From positions 434,001-498,000 of the forward strand of contig JAPQWV010000310.1 of the NCBI GenBank assembly GCA_027422505.1: 64,000 bases of DNA, read 5' to 3'. The notes under the pieces are model-generated. The model did no database searches and was not told the DNA's origin. It was given only the letters and a program-made list of their open reading frames with translations. The translations under genes and the position numbers were made by a program. This document shows positions 40,751 through 53,589 of this stretch, piece after piece. This DNA is from Craterostigma plantagineum. Lineage: Eukaryota > Streptophyta > Magnoliopsida > Lamiales > Linderniaceae. Position 1 is the first letter of the stretch. Every line of letters starts with the position of its first letter.

Positions 40751-41623
40751 TTACCATCGAGAAATTTCAATTTGATTTTATACGACCGCAAAGATTACTG
40801 AACGGAATAGTGTAAATAGATATCGTTAAGTTTCGAGCGTAAAACTTACAATCGAAAACAATAATTTCAATTTCAATTTTGTTCTCGGTCTAAAATTTTA
40901 GCGGCGATAAAATTAATTTTCGACGATAAAATTTCTCGATCATAAAAGCACGCAACGACAATTTTGATCGATCGAAAATTTTCTCGATGTTTGACTTAGC
41001 TTCTCGTTGACAATTTTCTCGATCGTAAAATTTCGCAGCGAAAATTTCATTTTAAAATCGAAATACTTTCTCGCTCGACAACTTTCACAGCGAAAATTTT
41101 ATTCATGCGCAAAAAATTTCTCGATCATAAATTTACGCGGAAATTTAATTTCTCGAACGTAAATTTTACACGGAAATTTTTCTCGATCGTTAAATCTCTT
41201 AGCTACAGTACCATGCGCATAACATTCAGTACTTAATAAAATATTCTAAGTCATTTTTTTAACTGTAGCACCTTAGCGAATAAAATTTTCTCGATCGCAA
41301 ATTAACATGGAGAATTGATTTCAAAAATTGCACTTAGCCAATTTAATTGAGAATTTCAATTCTCGCACGATAAAAAGCACGGAGTGAACAATGCTTAAAC
41401 ACTAAATTTTCAAACTGCACCTTTTATAAGACTTATATGTTTATATGAAATTATCTCTTCAATATTCACTTCGTATGATCTATGTGCAGATTTTATGATA
41501 TCAATTACAAATTTGTTCAAACATGCTATGACATGATCCATTATTATGGTTTGATAAGTTCAAAATTCGACTCAAATTAAAAATTCTAAAACTAATGATT
41601 TACATTTCTTATTTGTATTTCAG
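40751..41623. repeat. AT-rich spacer with TCTCGATCG words (copy B)
   Basis: Counterpart of 16727-17599 with a few indels. No gene. Confidence 0.5.
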
Positions 41624-42885
41624 ATGAATCATTACCCAACATACAATCACATATACGAGAAGGCCCTGTACCTCAACGTTCACGACACCAATTACCAACT
41701 CCACCTGACTACCTTCAGGTGTCCGGACGAGATCATGGTGTCAATACTACAAGGCCATCCCCTGTGGCATGCTCTAATGGTGACGGCCTCGGTGCCGATG
41801 GTCTACCTCCAACAGTTCTGGGGGATGATCAAGATCCACGTCATTGAAGGGGCGTACAGTTTCACCACGGTGACAGGGACGAGGCACATCGGCATGAGCA
41901 AGAGTGACCTTGGACTTGTCCTCGACCTCGCCTACAGCCCAAATTAAGACCCCCTTCCTACTGATGCGGAGCTCGTGCGTGACTTTCTTCAGATGGGATA
42001 CCGTCCTCCGCTGACCAAACTACCTCAAGTTCAGAGCAACGGGATCCCACACCCCTGGACGACACTGTTTGGAATCTTCAACAAGTGTCTGTCACCAAAG
42101 CACGCAGGCTTCGACAAAGGCAACGGCAACATTCTCCGTATCTTCCACGGAGTCGCTTTTCGCGGAATTACGATCTTGCTCAACTGATCTGGAATTATCT
42201 ATCAGAGCAGATCAGATGGAAGGAGAACAAATGCTCGAAGAATGTGTCGTATGCTCGCTGGTTCTCCGTAATCATTAAACAACACATGGCGATGCACGAG
42301 CAGAATATCCCTCGTCTACCTCCCGGAGGAAATAACCAACCACCACGGCTCAAGTTCTTCCATCACCAAAGCTCTCGGACTTGGATCAACCTTCGATGCC
42401 GATTCCGTTTGTGCTACTACGTCTCGCCGACCCCTCGGGAGACACCTACAAGCTATACTGTCGGGAGAATCATCTGACGGAACAGATGATCAGAGGGCCC
42501 CTGATAGATTTGCAGTCAGCCCTCAACAACAACACTCAAGCCCTGACGACACAATGATCGATGCAGTGGCCTAGGAGCTTGAACAGGAGCCCCCAGTCCA
42601 AGAAACTCATCTACCAGATCTGGATGCCACGTGATCGACGAGGTTGCTCTCGAAATGGAAGCTGAAGATCAAAATTAGGAGCTCCAAGTGGAAGTGCCCA
42701 TCCATGTAGGCGTGCTCGAAGAGCCCATTGAGGAGGTTCTTCAACAAGTAGCACAGCCCGAGGCTGAAGCGAAGCAAAGCTCACTTCCACAGGTGACGGA
42801 ACAGGCTCGTGAGGACATTGACCGTGAACCTTCCCTCACACAGCCACCTCATCCGATACGGAGTCCGATGAGGAGATTAGATTAA
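41624..42885 (+). pseudogene. Retroelement-associated ORF remnant (copy B)
   Basis: Same frames as 17600-18861 (41624-41947, 41975-42187, 42085-42477, 42688-42885) with the same stops. Substitutions are few (for example N to D near 41725 and N to S near 41895). Confidence 0.4.
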
Positions 42886-44064
42886 TAAGACGGACTCCCA
42901 GAAGACTACGTCACCACTACGTCAGACACAGCGCCGATATCACTCCAAGCGCTGAGGCCGCAGTCCAACTACAAATCACCACCGACCTCGTTACATTTTA
43001 TTAATGTCTCCAAACTCATTAAATAAATGTACATATCTTATTTGTTAGATATTGTCTCAGGATCCCAAAGCCAAATCTGTCAATCACCCTTCGTTCTAAG
43101 GTCCACATATACTACTATAGTCAATCGATCGATCATTGAGACTCAGCGAGTAACTACCCATGTGATCATCGATTACGAGTCATGCCCAAATATAAATCAA
43201 TCGTCGATTCAACTCATATCAATGTTACGACCTCCCACTTCCCAAGTGAATGGTTTGCACAACTATTTAGGAGTCGTCAACAAATAAGTCATGATCGACA
43301 TTCAGTCACTCTACTGAAGTCTAAGACTTATGGACAAATTTCATATCCGAGAATAATAGCTCACCGGTGCCCCCTCTCTCATATAATGAGAATCGGTGAA
43401 TAAACTCGCTATATATGGGTTTTATTTATTTCCCTTCTTACCGGAGGCAAAGCCCTATAAAGGTATCATTGTAAAATCCAATAAACATTCATTCCATAAA
43501 TAAATGTTCGATATAGTATTCAAATTTAATAATGTGAATAACGCGTTTACATCTATGTCATATTCATTACATCCGCGAATGGCATTATGAGGGCATATCC
43601 CCAACACTTTTATATGTCAATGATATATATTGCATCAATATGCCACATCAGCATCCGGAATGTTGATTAATGACACTTAGAAGGTGTTAATTAAGACGAC
43701 ATAACCTTGGATGTCAATGTGGGATGTTGAAACTGCACAAATCGGTGTCACATCAACAGGTGCCCACATAAGGTGCTCATAAGGTAAGCACCATAAAATT
43801 CATCTATATACATAAATATATATGATTTCTTCTTTGGGGTATGCATGGCCAGTATCAAACATGAGTCAACACGTTTTATCATAATGCACGATCACTAATT
43901 GCCCGCTAAGTCGATTTTCATGCATAATCACCCGATAATTCATATTTTACATTCATGGCTACCATAATTATTCATCTCTCTTCCTCTCTAAATCTCACCA
44001 TCTTATTCCTCTGTCCCAGAAATATCCTCATCTAATTTCCTTTCCTGGTAAATTGACCATCACC
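42886..44064. other. Spacer without recognised gene (copy B)
   Basis: Counterpart of 18862-20040. Confidence 0.4.
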
Positions 44065-46640
44065 ATGTTCGCCTCCACCTTCCTCATATGGCTTGTGACC
44101 ATCCCTTTCACAACCCATGCCATCGTACCACCTAGAGGTACATACATTTACTTACACACACATAATCTAATTACGAACCTAAAATCCATGCACATACATC
44201 ATATAATGAAAACCTATTAAGAAAAAAATGTTAGTTGAGCGTTGATATATTAACTTGGTGCAGATTATTATGAAAACCTATTAAGAAAAAAATGTTAGTT
44301 GAGCGTTGATATATTAACTTGGTGCAGATTATTACATAAGCTGCGGTTCGAGCGGAGGTGACGTAGAACAAGGTCCAACAAAATACACCTCGGACGATGC
44401 CTATATATCCACAGGCAACAAAACAACCTTGACTAGAACGGACATATATCCCTTACTCCAAACACTGCGTTATTTCCCTAATTCAAAATAAAAAAAAAAG
44501 CATTGTTATGGCTTCCCAGTGATCAAAGGACGGAAATACCTAGTAAAGACCATATATTTCTACGGATGATTTGATGGCAAAGACCAGCCACCAGTTTTCG
44601 ACCAGATCATAGACGGAACAAGATGGAGCATTGTGAATACAACATATGATTACATCAATGGAGGATTAACCTCTTTTTTTGAAGCTGTTATAGTGGCACA
44701 TAATTAGTTTCTCAGCGTGTGCGTGGTGAGGAACGATCACACAGTCAAAGGTTCGTCTCCCTTTATTTCTGCAATTGAAGTGCATTATCTGGGATTCGGT
44801 TTACAATTTCACGAATTTGGAAAGAAAGATGCTGGTGACCGTTTTCAGGGGTAGCTTTGGCTCCGATGATGATGCCATCGTCAGGTAATATATAATCAGT
44901 AACCTTTAATACTTATGTCCTTAAGAACTAAGAAAATTGTGCCACAAGCTCTTTCATGTTCGACATATTTCAGTAAGTTTAATCTTTGGATTTAGCTACA
45001 TGAAGATAAAAAGGTAGTAAATGTTTTAGTTGTTAATAAATGGGGACATATCTAGTCCATTATCCGCCCCTTTACAATTCTTCTAAAACACCAAGTACCA
45101 TGGGGCAGGGGCCACAAATTAATAACCTTTTCTTCATGTACATACATATTTAGAAGCAAATTGAGTAGTGGACATTGAAACTGATCAGTTTTCCAGATGA
45201 TATGTATAACCGTTATTGGGAATCGATCAAAGACGAGAATCCTTCAATTTCGAGCCACTCTACTGTAAACCCGGCAATCTTCTGGAACCTTTCGCCGAAA
45301 AAGGCTTTTGCAACGGCTCTAACGACAAGCAGAGGGAAGAACCTCACGCTGAGTTGGCCACCTTTCCCGCTCTCCGAGGGACGATATTACATCGTATTGT
45401 ACTTTCAGGAAAACCGAACTCCAAGCCCATATTCTTGGAGGGTGTTTGATATTTATGTAAATGGAGAAAAATTCTATCAAGCTTTGAATGTCACGGAGAA
45501 AGGCAAGAGTATTTATGGTAACCAATGGCCTCTACACGGAAACAATGTCATAAGTATGGTTCCCATTGATGGTTCGCCCGTTGGCCCGTTGATTAATGCC
45601 GCCGAGGTTCTCAGAGTTTTTCCTATAGAAGGAAATACCATTACAAGAGATGGTAAGGGAAGAAATTCACATAGAGTTTTGAATTTGACGACGTACGTAA
45701 CATTTTCACTTCATGTTTGCAAATTTTTTTTATGGTCGTAATCGATTATTAGTTGTGGCAATGGAGGATATAAGGGACAAATTACTAGGGACTACGCTCT
45801 TGGATTGGAGTGGTGATCCGTGTTTGCCGAAAATGAATTCTTGGACAGGTGTTTCTTGCTCGACCGAAGAATTTGTTCGTGTCATCTCTTTGTAAGAGAA
45901 TTCGATCGTGCAAGATAATAGTTTAATTATCAATGTGTTTGTTACTTTTCTAATCCGTCGATTAAGATTTGTGATTCTATTAGGGATTTGACGGGCCACG
46001 GATGATCTGGTGCATTGCCGGCGAGCATCTCTCAGCTAACAGGATTGAAGCAGCTGTAAGAAAATCTGTTATGATTATTGTAGTTTATATGGATAACGAA
46101 ACAGATGTAACTAAACTTTCTCGATGGACAAATAGGAAATAGGATATTGCATGTATGAGGATTTAAGTATAAAGGTTAATGAACAAGTAATAGAAATTCG
46201 ACTTTTTCTTCCTTAGTTTGCTTGGAGGCAACAAGATCTCAGGATCAATCCCAGATTTGAGTCCACTAAAGTCACTGGAAATTCTGTAAGCTTGATCATA
46301 TAATATATCGTTAATTTAAATTATTTTTCATAGAATAAATTAGTACTATTTATTACTAAATGGTGACAGTTTGTTTTGAACTTGTACAAAAAGTCTTTTA
46401 GAGGATAACCTGTTACGCGGATCCATTCCAACTACTTTGGGCGACATACCATATCTTCGGGAAATGTATGTTCAGTGCCGAAAATCTAAAGTGGTTGGCG
46501 AATAAAATGATTTTAGATTTACAACACCTTGTAATATGTTTATAACAACAATCATGCTTGGATACAGACATCTGCAGAACAACAACTTGAACACTAGTGT
46601 TCCAGATTCCCTTGCAAATAAACAAGCCCTTACAATCAAA
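44065..46640 (+). pseudogene. Malectin-like/LRR receptor-like protein gene, RLP4-type, broken (copy B)
   Basis: Exon 1 44065-44137, doubled intron acceptor, malectin and LRR exons as in copy A. Copy B keeps the base lost in copy A near 20376, so DDAYISTGNKTTLTRTDIYP reads in frame here. It shares the oligo(A) shift and the stops near 44705 and 44850, and has a private stop near 44566 (GGATGATTTGATGG where copy A has GGAGGATTTGATGG). Loss of function therefore predates the duplication. Confidence 0.8.
44206..44333 (+). repeat. 64-bp tandem duplication doubling the splice acceptor (copy B)
   Basis: Units 44206-44269 and 44270-44333, as in copy A, so this duplication is older than the block duplication. 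Confidence 0.93.
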
Positions 46641-47806
46641 GTAAGTCTTGTTTTATCTATTGTCACATTAATTAGCTTAATATATTACTTTTCATGGAGT
46701 TATCTCTAATATGTGTCTATCCATATATATAAAAATATGTGTGTGTGTGTGTGAAGATATGAAGCCATTACGTATCGATATGCAACTGATTGAGGATGAG
46801 GCAACAAATATACTGGAAAGGGTGAGGTGGTTAATGAAAGATACCGACACCTGCTTTCAAAATTTCCTTTTTAATACCTATATTTATATGATGACGCTGA
46901 TAATTTACTTGTGATACATCTAAGATTTTTATTGTATCATTTACTAGTTTTATGCCCGTGCATTTCACGGTTGTAAAATGTGTATAATTAATATGACATT
47001 ATTATATAATAATAATCATGTAAGGTAAATGGTTTAACGTGAAAATAAAGTATTTCCCACTTTGTTAGTTGGCGGTTTTTCCATTTTTTATTAAGTATTT
47101 GTTTATTTAATATAATGAAAATGGACATGTGTCGCAAGCAGAAGCAAATTACATTTCATTTTATATATAAAGTAGGGAGATCAACACTTACATATCCTTT
47201 AGTATAAAAAGCTTATTGATCAGTCCCATGTCAGATATTTTCTATTTTAAAGTACCTGGTTGAAAAAAAAAATTACTCTTAGTTACCCATTCAACTGAGA
47301 AGAAGAATGGACCCTGTATGTTACCAGACACCTCAACTATTAACCAATATGGAATTAAAATAGAGTTAGCGTGAGTTTTTACCATTAATCTGTATGTTCT
47401 TGGTGGGGTTTTTCGTAAACTCAAGCGACGACTTAATCCAAATGAACGATTAAATTTTCATTTATAGGGTTTTAGGGTTTAATACCTTGGATTAGGTATG
47501 AACCCATTGGGCACCAAGCCCGTGTCAACTTAACAACCACTAATTACATTAAAAGAAATTACAAGACTTTGACATAAATATTTGGACACTTTAATAATAT
47601 TCCTAACAATCTCCCGTAAGTGTCCAAATTACAGTCAAAGCCTATCGTATAAGTCTTCATTTCTTTTTCTTCTTCTTCGAGCAAGGAGGAGGTGGAGGTT
47701 ACAGGTGGGCGAAGTATGACTTCCTGAATCAAAGAGCGCCTCAAAGTGTTTTACGTCGTTTCTGAGATCTAGTTGCTCTTGGATTGCTTCGATGATTTGA
47801 TTTACG
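46641..47806. other. Spacer incl. longer TG microsatellite and Helitron-like hairpin (copy B)
   Basis: Counterpart of 22614-23774. The TG run near 46738 is longer than in copy A. The CCGTG...CACGG hairpin with CTAG is at about 46944-46974. No gene is supported. Confidence 0.35.
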
Positions 47807-48210
47807 ATGGGTCGTTCTTCGACTTATGTGCGTTCAAGTTTAGCCAAGACTAGGGTTGAAACCTCGTTAGAAGAAGCCAAGAGAAAATCCAAGACTAGGG
47901 TTGAAATCCCCTTCTCATATACCGAATTGAACCAAAGTTACAAAACTAGGGAATTTCGGAAGGAAATTAATTTATCCCCTAGAAGATCGTTCGACACCCG
48001 AGGAAGCACAAAATCATCATTCTGAAAATTCTCTCTACATACCCCCTGTTGTTAAGAAAATAGAGGAGTTAACAATCTCATTGGAAAAGGAAAGAGAGGA
48101 TTTTGAAGCAGAAAAGAAAACGTTCTTAAAAGAGATGGAAAATTTCAAAGCTTCCTTCGGGTCACAAACCACTTCTCACGCATATCCTGAAAGGATAATA
48201 TCATTATGAA
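47807..48210 (+). pseudogene. Coiled-coil ORF remnant (copy B)
   Basis: Same as 23775-24180; the 72-codon frame is identical in sequence. Confidence 0.3.
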
Positions 48211-48464
48211 TAGCGTGAAGAAAGAGAAATCGCCTTCTAAAAATCAGAAACCTTAGAATAACATTTTGAAAAATATTAACTCTAATCCTGTTTCTACTAC
48301 GTCTACAGAGAGCGTAGTACCAGCGTTAGACAAATCAAAGGCGAGAGTGTCTAGTTTATAAGTAAAGAAGGAGTCTCTAGATATCAAAGTTACAAATTTA
48401 TGTTCTCCTTCTGTAAAATAAAGGACACTCCTAGAAATAAAAAAGTTGTTTCTTATCTCAAAAT

Positions 48465-49680
48465 CATTGCTTAGTTCGCGAAGTAAGCTCAGTAGGCCCG
48501 ACGGATTTTGTAGTTCACGAATTTGGAAAAGAAGTGTTTCGCGAATCAGGAGGTTGGCGAACTCAACAAAGTTGGCGAATCCATGGGGTGCAATTCGCGA
48601 ATGCAACAAAGTTGGCAAATTGGATTTGCGAACTTATAGGATTTTTAATATCGCGAACCGAGCCTGGCGAACTTGACAACTTGGCGAATGGAGTGAGCTT
48701 GGCGAATTTCATGTTGGCGAATCATCACTTCATGAATTGAGGGTACTTCGTGAACTAGGGGAGCTCCACTTCGCGAACCAAAAGCTTGGCGAACTCCATG
48801 CGAAGTCGCGGATTGACGAGGTTGGCGAACCCTTGTTGGTTGGCGAATCCAAGTTGGCGAACGCAAGGCAAGTCACAAATCTAATTAGCGTGGCGAATCA
48901 AGTTTGGCGAATCCACGCAAACTTCACTAACCCTTACACTTTGCGAAACGTGAGAAGTTCGTTAACCCATGCGTGCTTCGAAGTAGGTATGCGAACCCTA
49001 GACTTTGCGAGTTGTGAGAGGCTTTAGACTTTGCGAACCGAAGCTTGGCGAATTGGATGAACTTTACCAACTCACAAACTCGACGAATCAACACTTCGCG
49101 AATTGGGCAAACTCCGCGAACCTTAGAAGAACTTCGTGAACCGATGGTGAAACACCTTAGGTGAACTCGGCGCAACTTCGCAAGTTCCATTTGGCGAATT
49201 ATAAGCTTGAAAATAAACTTCACGAATTGAAAGTACTTAGCGAATTATGGGAACTTAGGATAAGAAATAGTGTACTTTGCGAACTACATAAGATTGCGAA
49301 CTAGGGCGAGTTGAGTTCGCGAAGTATACTTAAAAATGTTTCATGCACTACAAGTGACATGAAGAACATTTCAGGGTAAGATAGGCTTCGCGCAGTGAGA
49401 ATAAGTTATTTACGAATTAGGGTCTTTTAAGAGCAGGCTTCACGAATCCTACTTCATGAACCATATAAGTTCGCGAAGCAAAAGATGACGATGACTTCCC
49501 GAAACATGAGCCGAGAAATGAACTTTGCTAATTTGGGTAATAAAAATGTTAGAAATTAAGAAGTGTGAATTTGTTAGGTACACCTTCCGAATCAAGTGAC
49601 TAAGGGAAGTTCACGAACCTTTGGTCTAGTGCACCAATTAAGTATATTTTGCGAATCATGACTTAGGAAAATAATATTTC
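48465..49680 (+). repeat. Field of GCGAA-type words (copy B)
   Basis: Counterpart of 24430-25640, with a different 30-40 base stretch near 49573-49612 (TAGGTACACCTTCCGAATCA present here only). Confidence 0.7.
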
Positions 49681-50272
49681 AACACTTAGGAAATTCGAGA
49701 TTTTAGTTAGTTAAGTAATTCCGATAGGATGTAATAATTTTGTGCTAAGGGACGGGAACTAGAAACCGCACCAAACCAGTAGCAGGTATTCTACGGACAC
49801 CAGGTAAGTGGAGACTACACTTCAACTACAACACATAACTTGTATGTGCATAAACTATGTGACTACGTGCGAATGAGAAAATTAAGTGATATGTTTTAAT
49901 TACTATTTATGGCATGTCACCGATATTTATATGACTCACGACATGATCCGTGCATGCATGCTTAGTATGAAGGCTAAAACACGAGAGTGCACGGGTCATG
50001 ATCGTCTGTGAGCGATTTACATGGGCATCCGTTGTCGACTCCACTGTCGAGTCACGGCTCTCCTATGCACCATGGTGGCAGTAAGGCATCATCGAAATTA
50101 CTATGATGTTAGGTTAAGACACTTATGACAGGAAGTGCGACCGGGATGGTGCAATCCAAGGGAAGACGCGACACCGAGGGTATCTCGGGTGTTGGCAACC
50201 CCAGAGTGGGCTACCAGCGTGAAGCGCCCGCGTTCCAGGCCACACTGGGCTAGTAAAGGCACCTTCGGGATC
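49681..50272. other. LTR-like sequence, unassigned (copy B)
   Basis: Counterpart of 25641-26209. Nothing further is recognised. Confidence 0.3.
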
Positions 50273-50523
50273 TCATTGGGCTGGAAAGACGTTATTAGCC
50301 TCCGAATGTGGACCGCAATTTGCGTACTGGGGCTGCCTCTCCAATGTTGATCGCATTGGGCCGAAAAGGCGATATTAGCCTCCCAATATGGACCGCATTG
50401 GGCTAAAAAGGAGCCATGGAGATTAACAGAGCTAGCCTCTCAATGTGGACCGTATTGAGCTAAGAAGGCATCGTTAGCCTCCCAAAGTGGACCGCATTGG
50501 GTTGAAGAGGTTCCATGGAGTCG
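50273..50523 (+). repeat. Degenerate 45-57 bp tandem repeat (copy B)
   Basis: Counterpart of 26210-26465. Confidence 0.75.
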
Positions 50524-50565
50524 AATGCAAATTGCGAAAGCGTCGCCTCTAGTGTGTGTGTACTG

Positions 50566-51037
50566 TCACTTATGTATGTATGTCCTTAATGGGAATTGAG
50601 TTATATGATGGTGCATAGTGAGATAGAAAGTCGAGGGCCCAACATGAAAGGAAAGAGAATAAGGAGAAAAGTGAAGTCTTAGAAATGCATTGACGCGGAT
50701 GTCATTGGGATTTGGGACACGTGCACTACATAGATATGTTGTAGGTACGAGCGAACACGGTACGTGATCTCCTAGCCGGCAAGGCAGTCTTTTGAAGCTT
50801 CCGAGCGACTTTTTGGGTGGTGTGTACGTGGATGACGACCTGTGGGCCGGGCGCATAGGAAATTCTTTCGCTGCGAATGTATGCACGTCCCGTGTAATTA
50901 AGGCATACGCAATTACCTTCCCGTTTTGCATTCAACCCGTACCCCAAGCCATTTTTCGAGGCATAAGTGTATACCGAAAATCCTTCAGTACCAGAGGGAA
51001 TTGCAAGGACAGGAGCTGTTGTCAATCGTTTCTTCAA
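50566..51037 (-). pseudogene. Gypsy RT/RNase H fragment, antisense (copy B)
   Basis: The better of the two copies. From 51037 the minus strand opens MKKRLTTAPVLAIPSGTEGF and ASKNGLGYGL, then shifts to MQNGKVIAYA near 50931. The typical Asp of the YTDASK motif is replaced by Tyr (YTYASK), so the RNase H catalytic residue is lost. Confidence 0.65.
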
Positions 51038-51858
51038 TTCCTGGAAATTGAAGAAACTAAGTTGAGAAGATCACGAATGGCACGCGACCTAATGGCCAGG
51101 ATTTGAAGGCTGAAGATTTAATTCTGTTCTCAAGATATCGCGCGGAGAGATAACGGTTGAGATGCTTAGGAAGTGTGAATGAAGCGGATGGTGAATCGTG
51201 AGCGTTAGATCAAAGATCGGACGGATGATAGTGAAGGTGCTATTTCACTTATAGAGTCGCTTGCGATTCTTGCTCTAACATGCGGAAATGTAAGATCACT
51301 TGGCGACTTGTGGAGTGTTCGATCGAATTAAATGTACGATGAAGATAGATCGCGACCTCTCACTTAAAATTTTCTAGTTTGTCAAATTTCCCAGTTCACT
51401 TTCTCGAGCGTGTAACTCCTTTTAGAGTCAGAATCACCGTGAGGTGAAAACACAGGAGTTGTAGAAGGGATAGAGATCTGTAACTTTTGTGTTGTGATCA
51501 ATAAGAAGGGAAGCTCGGTTGATCCGTGGACATAGGCTGAAGTTCAGTAGTGTTTGTGCTTTAGCTCGCCGTACTTTTTATTGATGCAACAGCGTAATCT
51601 AGGCTGTGCATGTAATTACGGCATTGATTTAAACGTGAGCACAATTGTCGTAATGGACATCAACATCTTTCTTCGAGATTTTGGATTGGATTTTTGTGAT
51701 GAAAGTCCAATGTGATTTTCTTCCTGCGCGTGATCTCTCAAATCGAGATTACGGCGTTCGAAGAAAGATCTTATCTCGGAATTTATGAAGCTTATCTCTA
51801 TACGGCGTTCAAAGAAAACTCGAAATTAATGTTGCTGATCATTCGCTTCACTCACGCC
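51038..51858. other. Spacer without recognised gene (copy B)
   Basis: Counterpart of 26971-27790. Confidence 0.3.
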
Positions 51859-51866
51859 TATAAATA
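51859..51866 (+). promoter_or_regulatory. TATA box TATAAATA upstream of small ORF (copy B)
   Basis: Perfect plant-type TATAAATA about 55 bases before ATG 51921, with a CACCACAAC start-site-like run about 30 bases downstream. Confidence 0.5.
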
Positions 51867-51920
51867 GGTACTTGATGCACGCTATTTGCACCACAACACA
51901 ATTCTCTCCTAATCTTCGCA

Positions 51921-52094
51921 ATGTATAATCTTGGAGGAAATGCGGATCGTGAGGATGTTCCTCAGGAACCTTTTTGGAGGGAAAATCTCGAAAAGCTTAA
52001 ATTTGAGTTATTCCTTCTTTTGGGATTGCTCTTCGATGCAATCGCCATTTTTATGATGTGGTTTGCCACTCACTGCACTTGCATTAATTTGTGA
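51921..52094 (+). CDS. Small ORF, 57-residue predicted single-pass membrane peptide (copy B)
   Basis: Reading frame identical to 27863-28036, here with the better TATA box. The hydrophobic span is residues about 31-48, preceded by an amphipathic charged segment (ENLEKLKFE) and followed by HCTC. Function is unknown. Confidence 0.38.
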   Translation: MYNLGGNADREDVPQEPFWRENLEKLKFELFLLLGLLFDAIAIFMMWFATHCTCINL

Positions 52095-52817
52095 AAGATT
52101 AAGTCATGGGAAGCCGCGTCTTGTTCGGGTATATTGGAAGAAGATGCCGGCAGAACGTCTCGAACATCGTCGATGTTTTATCTTCTAAGTTTTTTTTTAT
52201 GTATTCGAGTTGTAATATGATTTTCAGTTATGTAATCGTTATGCATCGACTCTATCATGTTTTCTCTACGTCCTCGTCTCAATTCCTAAATTTCTACAAT
52301 TAACCCATGTTTCTCTACGTCCTCGTCTCATTTTCAAAATTGTATACAAGCCCCGAACTTTAAAAATTTAATATTGTTCGACCCTCTTTTATTTCGCCGT
52401 TTATTTATTTTTTAACTTCCCGAATTTCAGCTTGGTCCGATTCGATCAAGCCCAAGTTGACAAAGCGCAAATTTTGAAAAGGCCCAAAATTTAAATTTCG
52501 CCGAATTTCCTAATTGGCCCGAATTTTCCTCCGAATTTCAAAGAAACCCCAAATTCAATCAAAGGTCCGAATTTTTTGATCATTCTCTTCCTACCTTAAT
52601 TCAACCGAAATTCTACCAATTTAAGTGTAAAAGTACGAAATCTCTAGTTTTCGAACACATCAACGAACACATAAAAAAATCACACAGATATTCACGCAAA
52701 GCATATATCATAAAATCGTAAATCACATAATTACGTATTAAACTTACATGCGTAGGCTGATCTCCAGGCTTTTGAGCGGCAGTACATGGACAGTCTACAT
52801 AACCTATAACCTAACCT
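52095..52817. other. Spacer and leader side of antisense gypsy element (copy B)
   Basis: Counterpart of 28037-28756, with several one-base indels in A/T runs. Confidence 0.45.
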
Positions 52818-52827
52818 TCTGATACCA
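52818..52827 (-). promoter_or_regulatory. PBS of antisense gypsy element (copy B)
   Basis: The minus strand reads TGGTATCAGA, two bases from the LTR end at 52830. Confidence 0.75.
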
Positions 52828-52829
52828 CC

Positions 52830-53580
52830 TGTAACGACCCGACTTCCTAGATAAGTATTTTGGCGGCTTTTCGCTGCGTAAGCAGCGGAAAGCCCATTTA
52901 ATTTAAACTTTTAAAACATAATAATACAAATACGTTCAATGTGTAAATTCATAAGTCTAAACCCAAACATATTTTTATTCATTGGGCCGAAACCCAAGAG
53001 GTCCAAGACCAAATTTAAAAATACAAAACATAAACTCGTTCTACAGGTCGCGTCCCATGTATTGCGCCGCCCTCCAAAGTCCGTGGAGTCACCGCCATCA
53101 GCCACCTTACCTACACACGTAAACCCTGAGCTTTTGCCCAGTAGATGAAAATATGCATGAATGCAAATGCTCTCACATCCCAAACCTGACACCTCACAAA
53201 TGCACGCTCGACATCTCTCGAGCATACGCTCGTTTCTACTTCAACTCTCAACTCATAAACAAGGCCCTAGGCTAGACTCGGAATCTACGCATAAAATGTC
53301 ATATAATGTCATGATAGTACGGCCCCATCTCGGTCTCAACCGTGACTATAATAAGGGTAAGTGGTAGCGGCCCCATCTCGGTCTCAACCGCACCTAAAAT
53401 AGTGACAAGCGGCCCCATCTCGGTCTCAACCGCAAGCGCTTCATCGAATCGTAGCCTGATGATCGACACGTGGTGTGTGAATGAAAAGTGCGACAAGTAA
53501 TAATAAACGAATACCTAATTACTACCACCGACGTGAGGCAGTGGACCTATCGTTGTAGTGCAGTAAAGTGAGTAAGCGAG
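52830..53580 (-). repeat. LTR of antisense gypsy element, cut by LINE-2 (copy B)
   Basis: Counterpart of 28769-29518, with the triplicated 23-base motif at 53320-53342, 53368-53390 and 53410-53432. Confidence 0.75.
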
Positions 53581-53589
53581 TCACATCCA